DNA of 33,095 nt from Burkholderiales bacterium (GTDB taxonomy: Bacteria; Pseudomonadota; Gammaproteobacteria; Burkholderiales; Casimicrobiaceae), in contig JANXUB010000094.1 in NCBI GenBank assembly GCA_025352105.1, positions 1 through 33,095 of the forward strand, read 5' to 3'. This document shows, one piece after another, positions 22,624 through 30,428 of the stretch (position 1 is its first letter; each line of letters starts with the position of its first letter). Under the pieces are notes generated by a model. The model saw only the letters and a list, made by a program, of their open reading frames with translations. It had not been told where the DNA came from and ran no database searches. A program made the position numbers and the translations under genes.

Positions 22624-23700
22624 TCAAATTGGCTCCGGCAGCGCGACCTTTAGTTCAGCCGCGATTGGCGCCAAGGCACGCATGATCGTCTCATGCAGCG
22701 CCACGCCGTCGGCCAATTGCTTGCGTTTGCGCGCCAACCCACCTTCACCCGGCAAGCGCACCCGTTCGACCCCCGGCCTCGGTTTCGAAGCATGAGAAAT
22801 TTCACGCAGATGATCCGTCTGCCGCTGCAACGCATCACGGCCTCCGAAGGCTTCCGGGTCAATCACCTGAACGAACACGTTCGCACCCCAGCCCTCGGGT
22901 GGGTCGGCGCGACCAAAGCCGGTGAGTCCCGCCGTCATCGATTCGATCATTAGGCCCAGACCAAACCCCTTGTGCCCGGCATCCATACCGCCCAGCGGCA
23001 ATAGCGCGCCTTTGGGCTCGACATACGCCACCGACGGGTCGTCGCTGCCCCGGCCTTCGCTATCGACGAACCAGACGCCCGGTGCGCGCTTACCCTCTTT
23101 CATCAGCCGCATCGACGGGCCGTTCGCGGTGATCGAGCTCGAGATGTCGATCATGATCGGATCGCCACCGGTCGGGATGCCGATGGCAATCGGGTTCGGT
23201 GTCATGATCGGCGTGATGCCGCCGTGGGGCGCGACGCTCGCTGTGCACGGATCAGAGCTTTGCACCATGACGATAAAGCCCTCCCTCGCGGGCGCTTCGA
23301 GGTAGGCCGCGAGGCAGGCGATGTGGTGCGAATGCTTGACACTGATGGTTCCAGTGCCATGCGCTTTGGCCATCGCGGTGGCGGTGCGAATGGCCTTGTC
23401 GGTGAGCCACAAACCCGACAGACGCTGACCGTGCCACGCCTGCGCAACGGTGCGCTGATTCTCGATCGTCGGTTCACCAGCGGCGAGCATCTTGCCGTCC
23501 GCCAACGCGCCCAGATAACCCGCCAGCAGCGCCATGCCGTGCGTGCTGTGGCCGAGCAAGTCTGCCTCTACCAAAATGCAGGCCGAAATCGCCGCAATGT
23601 CTGCGCGCATGCCGCGTGCTTTGTACAGCGCTTCGCAGAAGCTAATGAGTGCCTCGCCGCGGTATCGTGGTGCGGAATTTTCGGTTGCTGTCGTTGCCAT
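22624..23700 (-). CDS. Ldh-family (malate/L-lactate/ureidoglycolate) dehydrogenase
   Basis: This 358-residue protein belongs to the type-2 malate/L-lactate dehydrogenase family of NAD(P)-dependent 2-hydroxyacid oxidoreductases. Visible features are LLGHSTHGMALL near residue 45, SVKHSHHIACLAAYLE, the nucleotide-binding region TPNPIAIGIPTGG followed by MIDISSS, and GHKGFGLGLMIE. The substrate cannot be chosen from sequence. ATG 23700 has GGAGA 5 bases upstream and starts MATTATENS; the frame to 23964 is antisense to the divergent gene. Its start is only 13 bases from the start of the glycosyltransferase gene. Confidence 0.88.
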   Translation of the reverse strand: MATTATENSAPRYRGEALISFCEALYKARGMRADIAAISACILVEADLLGHSTHGMALLAGYLGALADGKMLAAGEPTIENQRTVAQAWHGQRLSGLWLTDKAIRTATAMAKAHGTGTISVKHSHHIACLAAYLEAPAREGFIVMVQSSDPCTASVAPHGGITPIMTPNPIAIGIPTGGDPIMIDISSSITANGPSMRLMKEGKRAPGVWFVDSEGRGSDDPSVAYVEPKGALLPLGGMDAGHKGFGLGLMIESMTAGLTGFGRADPPEGWGANVFVQVIDPEAFGGRDALQRQTDHLREISHASKPRPGVERVRLPGEGGLARKRKQLADGVALHETIMRALAPIAAELKVALPEPI

Positions 23701-23713
23701 ACACTTCTCCATC

Positions 23714-24568
23714 ATGTCGTTGCCCAATGTCTTAAATGCTACGCCGCTGCCCGGTTCGCCCCAGCATGCGAGCCCGCTTTCGGTCAGCATCGTGGTGTAT
23801 CGACTCGATGACGCGGAGTTGGCGGTCAATTTGAGTACGCTACATCTGGCTTGCGAACGAGCCGGATTGCGCGATGTTGCGCTCACGTTGATTGATAACA
23901 GCGAGGATGGCGCGCAGGGGAAGGCGCTGCGCGCGCTGGCGCTCCGTTCGGGATGGCCGACCACAAATGTGTTGTCGGGTCACGGCAATCTCGGCTACGG
24001 GGCAGGGCACAATCTTGCCATTCGAGCCACGACAATGCCCGCGCACCTTGTGCTTAATCCGGACGTTGAACTGGACGAGAAGGCTCTGCGCTCCGGGCTC
24101 GCAACGCTGGCGCTTCCCGACGTTGCACTCGTGGGTGCAGTCGGCCGCGATGGCGACGGCAAGCCCGGCTATTTGTCGAAACGCATGCCCAGCGTATGGA
24201 CTTTTTTTCTGCGCGGCTTTGCGCCTGGCTGGCTTAAGCGGCGCTTCGACGCGCAACTGGCGCACTACGAGTATCGCGACTTGCCGACGGATCGTGTGAG
24301 CGATGTCATTCTCGTGTCCGGCGCATTTATGCTGTTTCGCACCGACGCTCTGCACGCAGTCGGCGGATTTGATGAGCGTTATTTTTTGCATTTCGAAGAC
24401 CTTGATTTGTCGCTGCGGCTTGCAAAGCACGGACGCGTTGTGAGTGATCCGCACGTCACGCTGATTCATCATGGCGGCAATTCGGCGTCACGCGGCTTGG
24501 CGCATCTGCGCGTGTTCGTGCGTAGCGGGCTGAGGTTCTTCAATACGCATGGATGGCGACTCGTTTAA
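23714..24568 (+). CDS. GT2-family glycosyltransferase (rhamnosyltransferase-like)
   Basis: This 284-residue protein has the GT-A fold of glycosyltransferase family 2. It shows SVSIVVYRLDD, LTLIDNSEDG, the sugar-nucleotide region GNLGYGAGHNLAI, the DxD-like NPDVEL near residue 115, and GGFDERYFLHFEDLDLSLRL near the catalytic base. This resembles WbbL-type rhamnosyltransferases of cell-surface polysaccharide synthesis, but donor and acceptor are unknown. No membrane segment is evident. ATG 23714 lacks a good ribosome site and lies 13 bases from a divergent start, so the true start could be slightly downstream. No other polysaccharide genes are next to it. Confidence 0.85.
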   Translation: MSLPNVLNATPLPGSPQHASPLSVSIVVYRLDDAELAVNLSTLHLACERAGLRDVALTLIDNSEDGAQGKALRALALRSGWPTTNVLSGHGNLGYGAGHNLAIRATTMPAHLVLNPDVELDEKALRSGLATLALPDVALVGAVGRDGDGKPGYLSKRMPSVWTFFLRGFAPGWLKRRFDAQLAHYEYRDLPTDRVSDVILVSGAFMLFRTDALHAVGGFDERYFLHFEDLDLSLRLAKHGRVVSDPHVTLIHHGGNSASRGLAHLRVFVRSGLRFFNTHGWRLV

Positions 24569-24637
24569 GCGCGTCCCCTGACCGTTAGCCCGCAACCTAC
24601 AATCTGCCTCCCGCTCCAGACAAAAAAATTCCTCCTC

Positions 24638-25357
24638 ATGCGTCCTTCAAATCGCTCGTCCGACCAGCTTCGCCCCGTCAAAATCACGCCACACTTCACG
24701 GTCCACGCGGAAGGCTCGGTGCTGATCGAATGCGGCAACACGCGCGTGCTATGCAACGCGAGCGTCGAGAACGGCGTACCGGGGCACAAGAAAGGCTCAG
24801 GCGAGGGCTGGGTCACTGCCGAATACGGCATGCTGCCGCGCTCCACGCACACGCGTTCGCGCCGTGAGGCCGCCAGCGGCAAGCAGAGCGGTCGCACGCA
24901 GGAGATTCAGCGCCTGATTGGACGATCACTGCGCGCGGTGGTGGATTTGAAGAAGCTCGGTGATCGCCAGATCACGCTAGATTGTGATGTGTTGCAGGCC
25001 GACGGTGGCACACGTTGCGCGTCGATCACCGGCGCATATGTCGCGCTGGCGATTGCCTGCAACAAATTGGTGAAAGCAGGAACCATCGCATCGTCACCGT
25101 TAATCGATTCGGTCGCAGCGGTGTCGGTCGGCGTGTATCAGGACGCAACCGTGCTCGATCTCGACTACGATGAAGATTCAAACTGCGAGACCGACATGAA
25201 CGTTGTGATGACAGGCAGCGGCGGCTTTGTTGAAGTGCAGGGCACGGCCGAGGGCAAGCCGTTCAGCCGCGCCGAGATGGATGCGCTGCTTGCGCTGGCG
25301 ACGGATGGATTGAAGCAGTTGACGGCGATGCAGAACGCGGCGATTGCAGGTGCTTGA
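24638..25357 (+). CDS. rph: ribonuclease PH
   Basis: This 239-residue phosphorolytic exoribonuclease trims tRNA 3' ends using phosphate. Conserved segments include [54 protein letters not shown] with phosphate-site Arg residues, [14 protein letters not shown], and [17 protein letters not shown] with acidic metal-site residues. ATG 24638 matches the family start. It is followed by a palindromic repeat and then by rdgB, a conserved pairing in proteobacteria. Confidence 0.96.
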   Translation: MRPSNRSSDQLRPVKITPHFTVHAEGSVLIECGNTRVLCNASVENGVPGHKKGSGEGWVTAEYGMLPRSTHTRSRREAASGKQSGRTQEIQRLIGRSLRAVVDLKKLGDRQITLDCDVLQADGGTRCASITGAYVALAIACNKLVKAGTIASSPLIDSVAAVSVGVYQDATVLDLDYDEDSNCETDMNVVMTGSGGFVEVQGTAEGKPFSRAEMDALLALATDGLKQLTAMQNAAIAGA

Positions 25358-25362
25358 TTTTT

Positions 25363-25459
25363 CCCTCCCCTTCAAGGGGAGGGTCAGGGTGGGGATGGTT
25401 GTCCTGGGAATCCGTAGCGACAACCATCCCCCACCTAACCTCCCCCTTGAAGGGGGAGG
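25363..25459. repeat. double palindrome and long foldback between rph and rdgB
   Basis: A 21-base palindrome with arms CCCTCCCCTT lies at 25363-25383, and a similar one with arms CCTCCCCCTT at 25439-25459. Between them GGGGATGGTTGTC (25391-25403) pairs with GACAACCATCCCC (25419-25431), so the unit also forms one long hairpin. It is a REP/BIME-like element, of a different family from the CCCTCTCCC repeats. It may weaken read-through from rph to rdgB. Confidence 0.8.
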
Positions 25460-25506
25460 AACCAGCGGATACATCGGGCGGTGCCCGCCCTACGAAACAT
25501 GAACCC

Positions 25507-26106
25507 ATGAACCTGAAAAAAATGGTCATCGCCTCCGGCAACCTTAAAAAGCTCACGGAGTTCGAGCGCCTGTTCGCGCCGCTGGGCATCGAGGTCATCG
25601 CACAGAGCGCGTTCAATGTGCCGGAAGCGCCGGAACCGCATTGCACCTTTCTCGAGAACGCGCTGGCGAAGGCGCGCAATGCGGCGCACCACACGGGATT
25701 GCCGTCGCTCGCCGATGATTCAGGCATTTGTGTGCGTGCGCTCGGTGGCAACCCCGGTGTTAATTCGGCGTACTACGGCGGCCCGCAAAAAAGCGACGCG
25801 GATAACAACGCGAAACTCGTCCGCGACATGCATGGGATGGAAGATCGAAGCGCACATTACACCTCGCTGCTGGCGCTCGTGCTGCACGAGAATGATCCGG
25901 AACCCATCATCGCGGAGGGTCGCTGGTACGGTCAGTTCATTGAGGTTCCGCGTGGCAACGACGGCTTCGGCTACAACCCGCATTTTTTTGATGCGGACAT
26001 GGGTTTGACTGCCGCAGAAATGACGCTTGACCAAAAGGTAGACCGCTCTCATCGCGGCAAGGCCTTGGCCAAGCTCATCGCAAATTTGCAGGAAAGGCTC
26101 GGATAA
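25507..26106 (+). CDS. rdgB: XTP/dITP pyrophosphatase (RdgB/HAM1 family)
   Basis: This 199-residue house-cleaning enzyme hydrolyses non-canonical purine nucleotides (dITP, XTP) to monophosphates and pyrophosphate, keeping them out of DNA. It shows IASGNLKKLTEF at the start, FLENALAKARNA, LADDSGICV with metal-binding acids, GRWYGQF, GNDGFGYNPHF and SHRGKAL. ATG 25507 gives MNLKKMVIASGN, the normal start. It lies in the conserved rph-rdgB order and is followed 3 bases later by a gene with a GTG start. Confidence 0.95.
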   Translation: MNLKKMVIASGNLKKLTEFERLFAPLGIEVIAQSAFNVPEAPEPHCTFLENALAKARNAAHHTGLPSLADDSGICVRALGGNPGVNSAYYGGPQKSDADNNAKLVRDMHGMEDRSAHYTSLLALVLHENDPEPIIAEGRWYGQFIEVPRGNDGFGYNPHFFDADMGLTAAEMTLDQKVDRSHRGKALAKLIANLQERLG

Positions 26107-26109
26107 ACC

Positions 26110-26751
26110 GTGCAGGCAGTTCTAGACGCCATCGAAGCCCGAGTCATCGGCACCATGATCGAGAAGCGCATCACGGTGCCAGACTCGTATCCGCTGACGA
26201 TCAATTCCATCGTCAACGGCTGCAATCAGATGAACAACCGCGCGCCGGTCACCTCTTTGACGGAGGCGGAGGTGACGAGTGCTGTTGAGCGCCTGCGCGA
26301 GCGTGGCTTCGCCGGACTCTACACCGGGGCTGCGACCCGCGTGCCGAAATACGCTGAGCGTTTCGCTGAACGGCTGGGCATTGCCGCAGCGGAAACGGCG
26401 CTTCTCTGCGAGCTGATGTTGCGCGGCGCGCAGATGCCCGGCGAGCTGCGTTCGCGCGCTGAGCGGATGCACGCGTTCGCCGATCTGGGCGAGCTGGAAT
26501 CGACGTTGCAGGCGATGAGCGAATTAACGCCACCGCTCGTGGTGCAATTGCCGCGTGAGGCCGGTGCGAGGGCCGCAAAGTGGCAACACATGTTGTTTGG
26601 CGGTGAGTTGCCAGCGGCCGATGCAGTGGCGTTGCCGCCATCAAAAATGGATCGCGAAGCGGCGTTGTCCGAACGCGTTTCAGCGCTTGAAGCGAAGGTT
26701 GCCGAGCTGGAAGACGTGCTAACTTCGCTGCGGGTGCAGCTGGGCGCGTGA
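26110..26751 (+). CDS. YceH family (DUF480) protein
   Basis: This 213-residue cytoplasmic protein has two winged-helix-like repeats. It begins with [34 protein letters not shown] and RAPV, all diagnostic of DUF480/YceH, followed by [17 protein letters not shown] short coiled-coil-like tail (about residues 180-210) contains [18 protein letters not shown]. Its biochemical role is unknown. The start is GTG 26110, 3 bases after the rdgB stop, so the two are probably co-translated. Confidence 0.88.
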   Translation: MQAVLDAIEARVIGTMIEKRITVPDSYPLTINSIVNGCNQMNNRAPVTSLTEAEVTSAVERLRERGFAGLYTGAATRVPKYAERFAERLGIAAAETALLCELMLRGAQMPGELRSRAERMHAFADLGELESTLQAMSELTPPLVVQLPREAGARAAKWQHMLFGGELPAADAVALPPSKMDREAALSERVSALEAKVAELEDVLTSLRVQLGA

Positions 26752-26761
26752 CGGTCTGTAA

Positions 26762-26821
26762 GAGCGGCTCTGCCGCGACCTGCACGACGCTCGAAAATAT
26801 CAGGTCGCGGCAGAGCCGCTC
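26762..26821. repeat. perfect 21-bp-stem palindromic repeat
   Basis: The arms 26762-26782 and 26801-26821 are perfectly complementary over 21 bases (GAGCGGCTCTGCCGCGACCT and one more) around an 18-base loop, flanked by TAA and CTA. It resembles the GTAGGAGCGGC-type intergenic repeats of Xanthomonas and Pseudomonas. It lies 10 bases after the yceH stop and could also end or stabilise transcripts; no long T-run follows. Confidence 0.82.
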
Positions 26822-26858
26822 CTACAACTCATTTCCCGTATCACATGCTTACGATTGA

Positions 26859-27698
26859 ATGATGTCCTCGCACTCACAAGAACACAACAGCACAACCGCC
26901 CGCAAACCCATCACGCTGCATCGCCTGCGTGAGCTGCACGCGTCGGGCGAAAAGCTCACGATGCTCACCTGCTACGACGCAACATTCGCGCGCGTGCTGG
27001 ACGACGCGGGCGTAGAGATGCTGCTGGTTGGCGATTCGCTCGGCATGGTGTTGCAGGGCAAGGCGAGCACCGTTCCGGTGACGCTCGATGAGATGGCGTA
27101 CCACGTGCGCTCGGTCGCGGCGGGTAACAAAACGGCGTGGGTCATTGGTGATATGCCGTTTGCCAGCTACCAGCAATCGCCGTCGCAGGCGATGGCGTCC
27201 GCTGCCGTGCTGTTGCAAGCTGGCGCGCAGATGGTCAAACTTGAAGGCGGCGGCTGGACCGCAGAGACGGTGCGCTTTTTGACCGAGCGCGGTGTGCCCG
27301 TTTGCGGGCATCTGGGCCTGACGCCGCAGTCTGTACATGCGCTGGGCGGCTATCGCATTCAGGGCAAGACGGATGAGGCGGCCAGCGTGCTGCGCCAGCA
27401 TGCGAAAGAGCTTTCCGACGCAGGCGCTGCCATGATCGTGTTTGAGCTGATTCCGTCTGTGCTCGCCGCAGAAATCACGCGCCTGTTGCCGATCCCGACG
27501 ATTGGTATTGGCGCGGGTGTGGATTGCTCCGGGCAGGTTCTGGTGCTGCATGACATGCTGGGCATCACGCACGGCAGATTGCCGCGCTTTGTGAAGAACT
27601 TTATGCAGGGTTACGCGAGCATTGACGAGGCGATTTCGGCATATGTCGTGGAAGTGAAATCAGAGAGTTTTCCTGTTAACGGCATTCACGGGTACTGA
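26859..27698 (+). CDS. panB: 3-methyl-2-oxobutanoate hydroxymethyltransferase
   Basis: This 279-residue enzyme makes ketopantoate from 2-oxoisovalerate and methylenetetrahydrofolate, the first committed step of pantothenate and CoA synthesis. It has [29 protein letters not shown] and [11 protein letters not shown] with the Mg-binding Asp residues, VKLEGG with the third ligand, GHLGLTPQ, and [15 protein letters not shown]. The N-terminal ~15 residues are a polar extension. ATG 26859 and ATG 26862 are both possible and neither has a strong ribosome site. panC is not next to it. Folate-borne one-carbon units link it loosely with metF. Confidence 0.95.
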   Translation: MMSSHSQEHNSTTARKPITLHRLRELHASGEKLTMLTCYDATFARVLDDAGVEMLLVGDSLGMVLQGKASTVPVTLDEMAYHVRSVAAGNKTAWVIGDMPFASYQQSPSQAMASAAVLLQAGAQMVKLEGGGWTAETVRFLTERGVPVCGHLGLTPQSVHALGGYRIQGKTDEAASVLRQHAKELSDAGAAMIVFELIPSVLAAEITRLLPIPTIGIGAGVDCSGQVLVLHDMLGITHGRLPRFVKNFMQGYASIDEAISAYVVEVKSESFPVNGIHGY

Positions 27699-27749
27699 TC
27701 CGTCCTGCGTTTGATTGTCAAAAAAGAGAATGGCTTAAGCTCACGCCAT

Positions 27750-28368
27750 TTATCCGCAGACAATCCAGGTGCGCCCTTCACGCGCATGACGAAACAGTGG
27801 TTCCACTGTTTTCCGATGCGACTCCAACTCTTGCGGCGCATTGAGCAAAGAAAAGCCATTGCGCTGGCCATCTAGGTGAAAAACCGCTTTGTCTGGCAAA
27901 TCTTCGAAGCGTATTTTCCCCAACATGGTGAGGTCGTAGACCGCCGGGAACTCGTTGAATACCGCGCAGCCCTGAGCGATGAGCGGGTCGAAATTGGTAG
28001 TCAGAATGCGGTCAACGTAACCCCTCGGCGACCAGTGATCCGATAGCCACATGTGCCCAGTTCAAGCGCACCTTGTCGATGTAACTGCGCACCAGATCGC
28101 GCTGTGGACCGGGATCCATTTCGGCCATGCAATCACCGTACGATGGAAACGCAGCCCGCAGGGTTCGCGCCTGTGTACGCTTCAGCGCACGTTCGTAGAC
28201 GCTTCGGTGATGCTTTCGTATGTCGTCGACTATCTCGCGCGCCAACGGGATGCCCGCTGTCTTCGAACAACCTGCACCAACCAGCAAAGTGCATCGTCGC
28301 TCGCGCCCTTTACCTCTGCGCAAGTCTTCGGCAATGTCGGTGATGGTGCGAGCCACGTTGTGAATCAT
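27750..28368 (-). pseudogene. decayed SIR2-like NAD-binding domain protein
   Basis: Two overlapping frames make one protein. The first (28368 down to about 28024) has TLLVGAGCSKTAGIPLA, the SIR2-type GAGxS nucleotide loop, and ends GSLVAEG. The second continues GYVDRILTTNFDPL, DKAVFHLDGQRNGF and EGRTWIVCG, then TAA at 27750. Removing one base from the G4 run (28021-28024) joins them as AEGYVDRIL, so a single-base insertion is the frame break. The ~205-residue product stops after the SIR2 domain, where relatives continue, so the C-terminus is also lost. SIR2-like proteins include several anti-phage NADases; this copy looks inactive. A sequencing error in the G-run is possible. Confidence 0.72.
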
Positions 28369-28424
28369 TCCAGGAGGGCGTTACAGATTCGGGTTATTTT
28401 GCCGAAAGCTTGGTGCGTGGAGCG

Positions 28425-28464
28425 TACCGTGTGTTTGCGCGCCTTACCGTGCGTTCACGCGCCT
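28425..28464. repeat. two-copy 20-bp tandem repeat
   Basis: Bases 28425-28444 and 28445-28464 match at 17 of 20 positions; both begin TACCGT and end CGCGCCT. The repeat abuts the toxin stop codon at 28467 and lies between it and the SIR2 remnant. Function unknown; it may be a scar of rearrangement. Confidence 0.55.
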
Positions 28465-28466
28465 CA

Positions 28467-28844
28467 TTAAACCAATTTCACCCACGGTCCATACGCGGAC
28501 AACGCGGTGTCGACTGTCAGCAAATGAATCGGCTCAGTCATCGCTTGCGCGACTAGCATGCGGTCAAACGGATCGCGGTGAACGGGCGGCAAGGCTTTGA
28601 GCGTCTTTGTGTGCTCGATGGAGACGGGCAGTTCAACCAGGCCAGCGTTATGGAGCGATTCCGTCAGCCCATCTACGTCAACCACTAGCTTGCCAATACT
28701 GACTTTTATCGAAATTTCCCACAGCGAGGCGGCGGACATGTAGACCGCGTCAGCGGCGGAGATAATCTTCTTTGCTTTTGGCGTCAGTCGCTGATCGCCG
28801 TTGGCGATCCACAACAAAAAATGGGTGTCGAGCAGCAGTTTCAT
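28467..28844 (-). CDS. VapC-type PIN-domain toxin
   Basis: This 125-residue PIN protein begins MKLLLDTHFLLWIANGD with the catalytic Asp and the DTH variant. It continues with MSAASLWEISIKVSIGKL carrying the conserved Glu, then HRDPFDRMLVAQAM and LLTVDTALSAYG with the later acids. DTH/WE/RDPFDR features mark the subgroup usually partnered with Phd/YefM-like antitoxins, which is what precedes it after 11 bases. Predicted activity is RNA cleavage; target unknown. It is unrelated in detail to the two VapC copies at 2676 and 4563. Confidence 0.9.
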   Translation of the reverse strand: MKLLLDTHFLLWIANGDQRLTPKAKKIISAADAVYMSAASLWEISIKVSIGKLVVDVDGLTESLHNAGLVELPVSIEHTKTLKALPPVHRDPFDRMLVAQAMTEPIHLLTVDTALSAYGPWVKLV

Positions 28845-28855
28845 TGCGCACTCAA

Positions 28856-29089
28856 CTATCGCTCGAACGCTGCAATCACGTCGTCCGGCAACGGCGCATC
28901 AAAGTCATCGGGCACTTCAAATTGGCCCTTCATCAGGCCATAGCGAATGGTGCGTTTCTTTGGTGTGAGCGGCGTCAGCATCGCCATGGGTTTGCCACCT
29001 TTCGCGATGACGATTTGCTCGCCTGCATTTGCCTGATCGACGAGTCGCGACAAGTTGGTTTTTGCCTCGTACAGATTGACGGTTTCCAT
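28856..29089 (-). CDS. Phd/YefM-family antitoxin
   Basis: This 77-residue antitoxin begins METVNLYEAKTNLSRLVDQANAGE, the Phd-type DNA-binding and dimerisation region, then IVIAKGGKPMAMLTPL. A toxin-binding tail ends PLPDDVIAAFER. ATG 29089 is chosen because AAGGAG lies 8 bases upstream; the frame could run to 29131 without support. It precedes its toxin in the usual order, and the direct repeat at 29114-29131 is a likely operator. Confidence 0.88.
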   Translation of the reverse strand: METVNLYEAKTNLSRLVDQANAGEQIVIAKGGKPMAMLTPLTPKKRTIRYGLMKGQFEVPDDFDAPLPDDVIAAFER

Positions 29090-29113
29090 GATCAGTACTC
29101 CTTCTAACCTTAT

Positions 29114-29131
29114 TTGGTCAATGTTGGTCAA
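29114..29131 (-). promoter_or_regulatory. direct-repeat operator in front of the antitoxin
   Basis: On the minus strand, TTGACCAA-CAT-TGACCAA is a direct repeat with 10-base periodicity. It lies 25-42 bases upstream of the antitoxin ATG, suiting a Phd dimer site. TATACT at 29133-29138 (plus strand) lies next to it, so it may also affect hemW. Confidence 0.45.
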
Positions 29132-29145
29132 GTATACTGCGCCTC

Positions 29146-30348
29146 ATGCTCGGCCCCCATTTCACGGTGCTCCCACCGCTCTCGCTCTACATCCACATTC
29201 CGTGGTGCATTCGCAAATGTCCGTACTGCGATTTCAATTCGCATGAGTTGAGCGGTGGTTTGCCGGAGCAGGATTACATCGATGCGTTGATGAGCGATCT
29301 TGAGGTGCAGTTGCCTGAATTCTGGGGCCGCACGATTCATACGGTGTTCATCGGTGGGGGTACGCCGAGCCTGTTTTCTGCGCAGGCGATTTCAGATATT
29401 CTCGCGGGCGTGAGAGCCCGAACGCGGCTGTCGCCGCAGGCAGAAATCACGCTCGAAGCGAACCCTGGCACCTTCGAGATGCAGAAGTTTGCGGAGTTCA
29501 AAGCGGCGGGCATCACGCGGCTCTCGATTGGCATTCAGAGCTTCAACGATGCGCATTTGTCGGCGCTGGGGCGCGTACACGACAGCGCAGAGGCAAAACG
29601 CGCTGTTGAGATTGGCCTTGCGACGGTCGGCAACGTGAATCTCGATCTGATGTTTGCGTTGCCTGCTTCCAGAACAGGCGGTGTGCCACAGTCAATGGCT
29701 GAATGCGAAAGCGACATACGCGAAGCGCTTGCCTTCCAGACGCCGCATTTGTCTTGCTATCAGTTGACGCTGGAGCCAAACACTGTCTTCGCCAAAAAGC
29801 CGCCGCCGTTACCGGATCATGATGAAGCGGCGGACATGCAAATTCGCGTGGAAGAACTGCTTGCGAAGGCGGGCTACGAGCATTACGAAACATCCGCCTA
29901 CGCCAAGCCCGGCATGCGTTGCCAGCACAATTTGAACTATTGGGGGTTCGGCGATTACGTGGCGATTGGCGCGGGCGCGCATGGCAAATTATCGATGCCC
30001 GGTAGTCCCACGGAAACGGCAAAAATTGTCCGCACCGAGCGCGTCAAGCAACCTCGCGACTACACGCAAAAGGCGTTGTCGGCTGATCCTTTGAGTTGCG
30101 TGTTCGAGCGTCGCGAGGTTAAACGTGACGAGATCGGTTTCGAGTTCATGCTGAATGCGCTGCGCCTGAACGAAGGCTTTCCGGTCGCATGGTTTGCCGA
30201 GCGCACGGGCTATCCGATCTCGCTGGTTAGCCGTGCGTTGGACGAAGCTGAGCGTGAGCAATTGCTGACCAGGACGCACGAATTCATTCGCCCGACTGAG
30301 CGGGGTCAGCGCTTTTTGAATCGCATGCTGACGCACTTTTTGAAGTAG
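29146..30348 (+). CDS. hemW: radical SAM heme chaperone HemW
   Basis: This 400-residue radical SAM protein carries C-x3-C-x2-C in PWCIRKCPYCDFNSH for its 4Fe-4S cluster. It continues with FIGGGTPSLFSA, LEANPGTFE, RLSIGIQSFND, NLDLMFALP, LSCYQLTLEPNTVFAKKPP and QHNLNYWGFGDYVAIGAGAH. These are HemW features; it lacks the extra cysteine and length of HemN, so it should deliver heme rather than oxidise coproporphyrinogen. ATG 29146 has no clear ribosome site, and the conserved region begins about eight residues in (PPLSLYIHIP). A terminator follows at once. In many betaproteobacteria hemW follows rdgB; here yceH, panB, the SIR2 remnant and a toxin pair intervene. Confidence 0.93.
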   Translation: MLGPHFTVLPPLSLYIHIPWCIRKCPYCDFNSHELSGGLPEQDYIDALMSDLEVQLPEFWGRTIHTVFIGGGTPSLFSAQAISDILAGVRARTRLSPQAEITLEANPGTFEMQKFAEFKAAGITRLSIGIQSFNDAHLSALGRVHDSAEAKRAVEIGLATVGNVNLDLMFALPASRTGGVPQSMAECESDIREALAFQTPHLSCYQLTLEPNTVFAKKPPPLPDHDEAADMQIRVEELLAKAGYEHYETSAYAKPGMRCQHNLNYWGFGDYVAIGAGAHGKLSMPGSPTETAKIVRTERVKQPRDYTQKALSADPLSCVFERREVKRDEIGFEFMLNALRLNEGFPVAWFAERTGYPISLVSRALDEAEREQLLTRTHEFIRPTERGQRFLNRMLTHFLK

Positions 30349-30367
30349 AACGCCTTTTGGCGTTTTT
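30349..30367 (+). terminator. intrinsic terminator after hemW
   Basis: AACGCC-TTTT-GGCGTT directly after the hemW TAG forms a 6-bp stem followed by three more T. The stem is short but the placement is right. Confidence 0.6.
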
Positions 30368-30428
30368 GGTGCGCACAGTAAAGACGCGCGATTCGGTGAA
30401 ACCCACTTGACGCGATTGAATGCGACGC

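Noticed and set aside
27750..28368. Active SIR2 anti-phage system
   Set aside because: The frame is broken and the protein ends after the NAD-binding domain, with no effector partner nearby.
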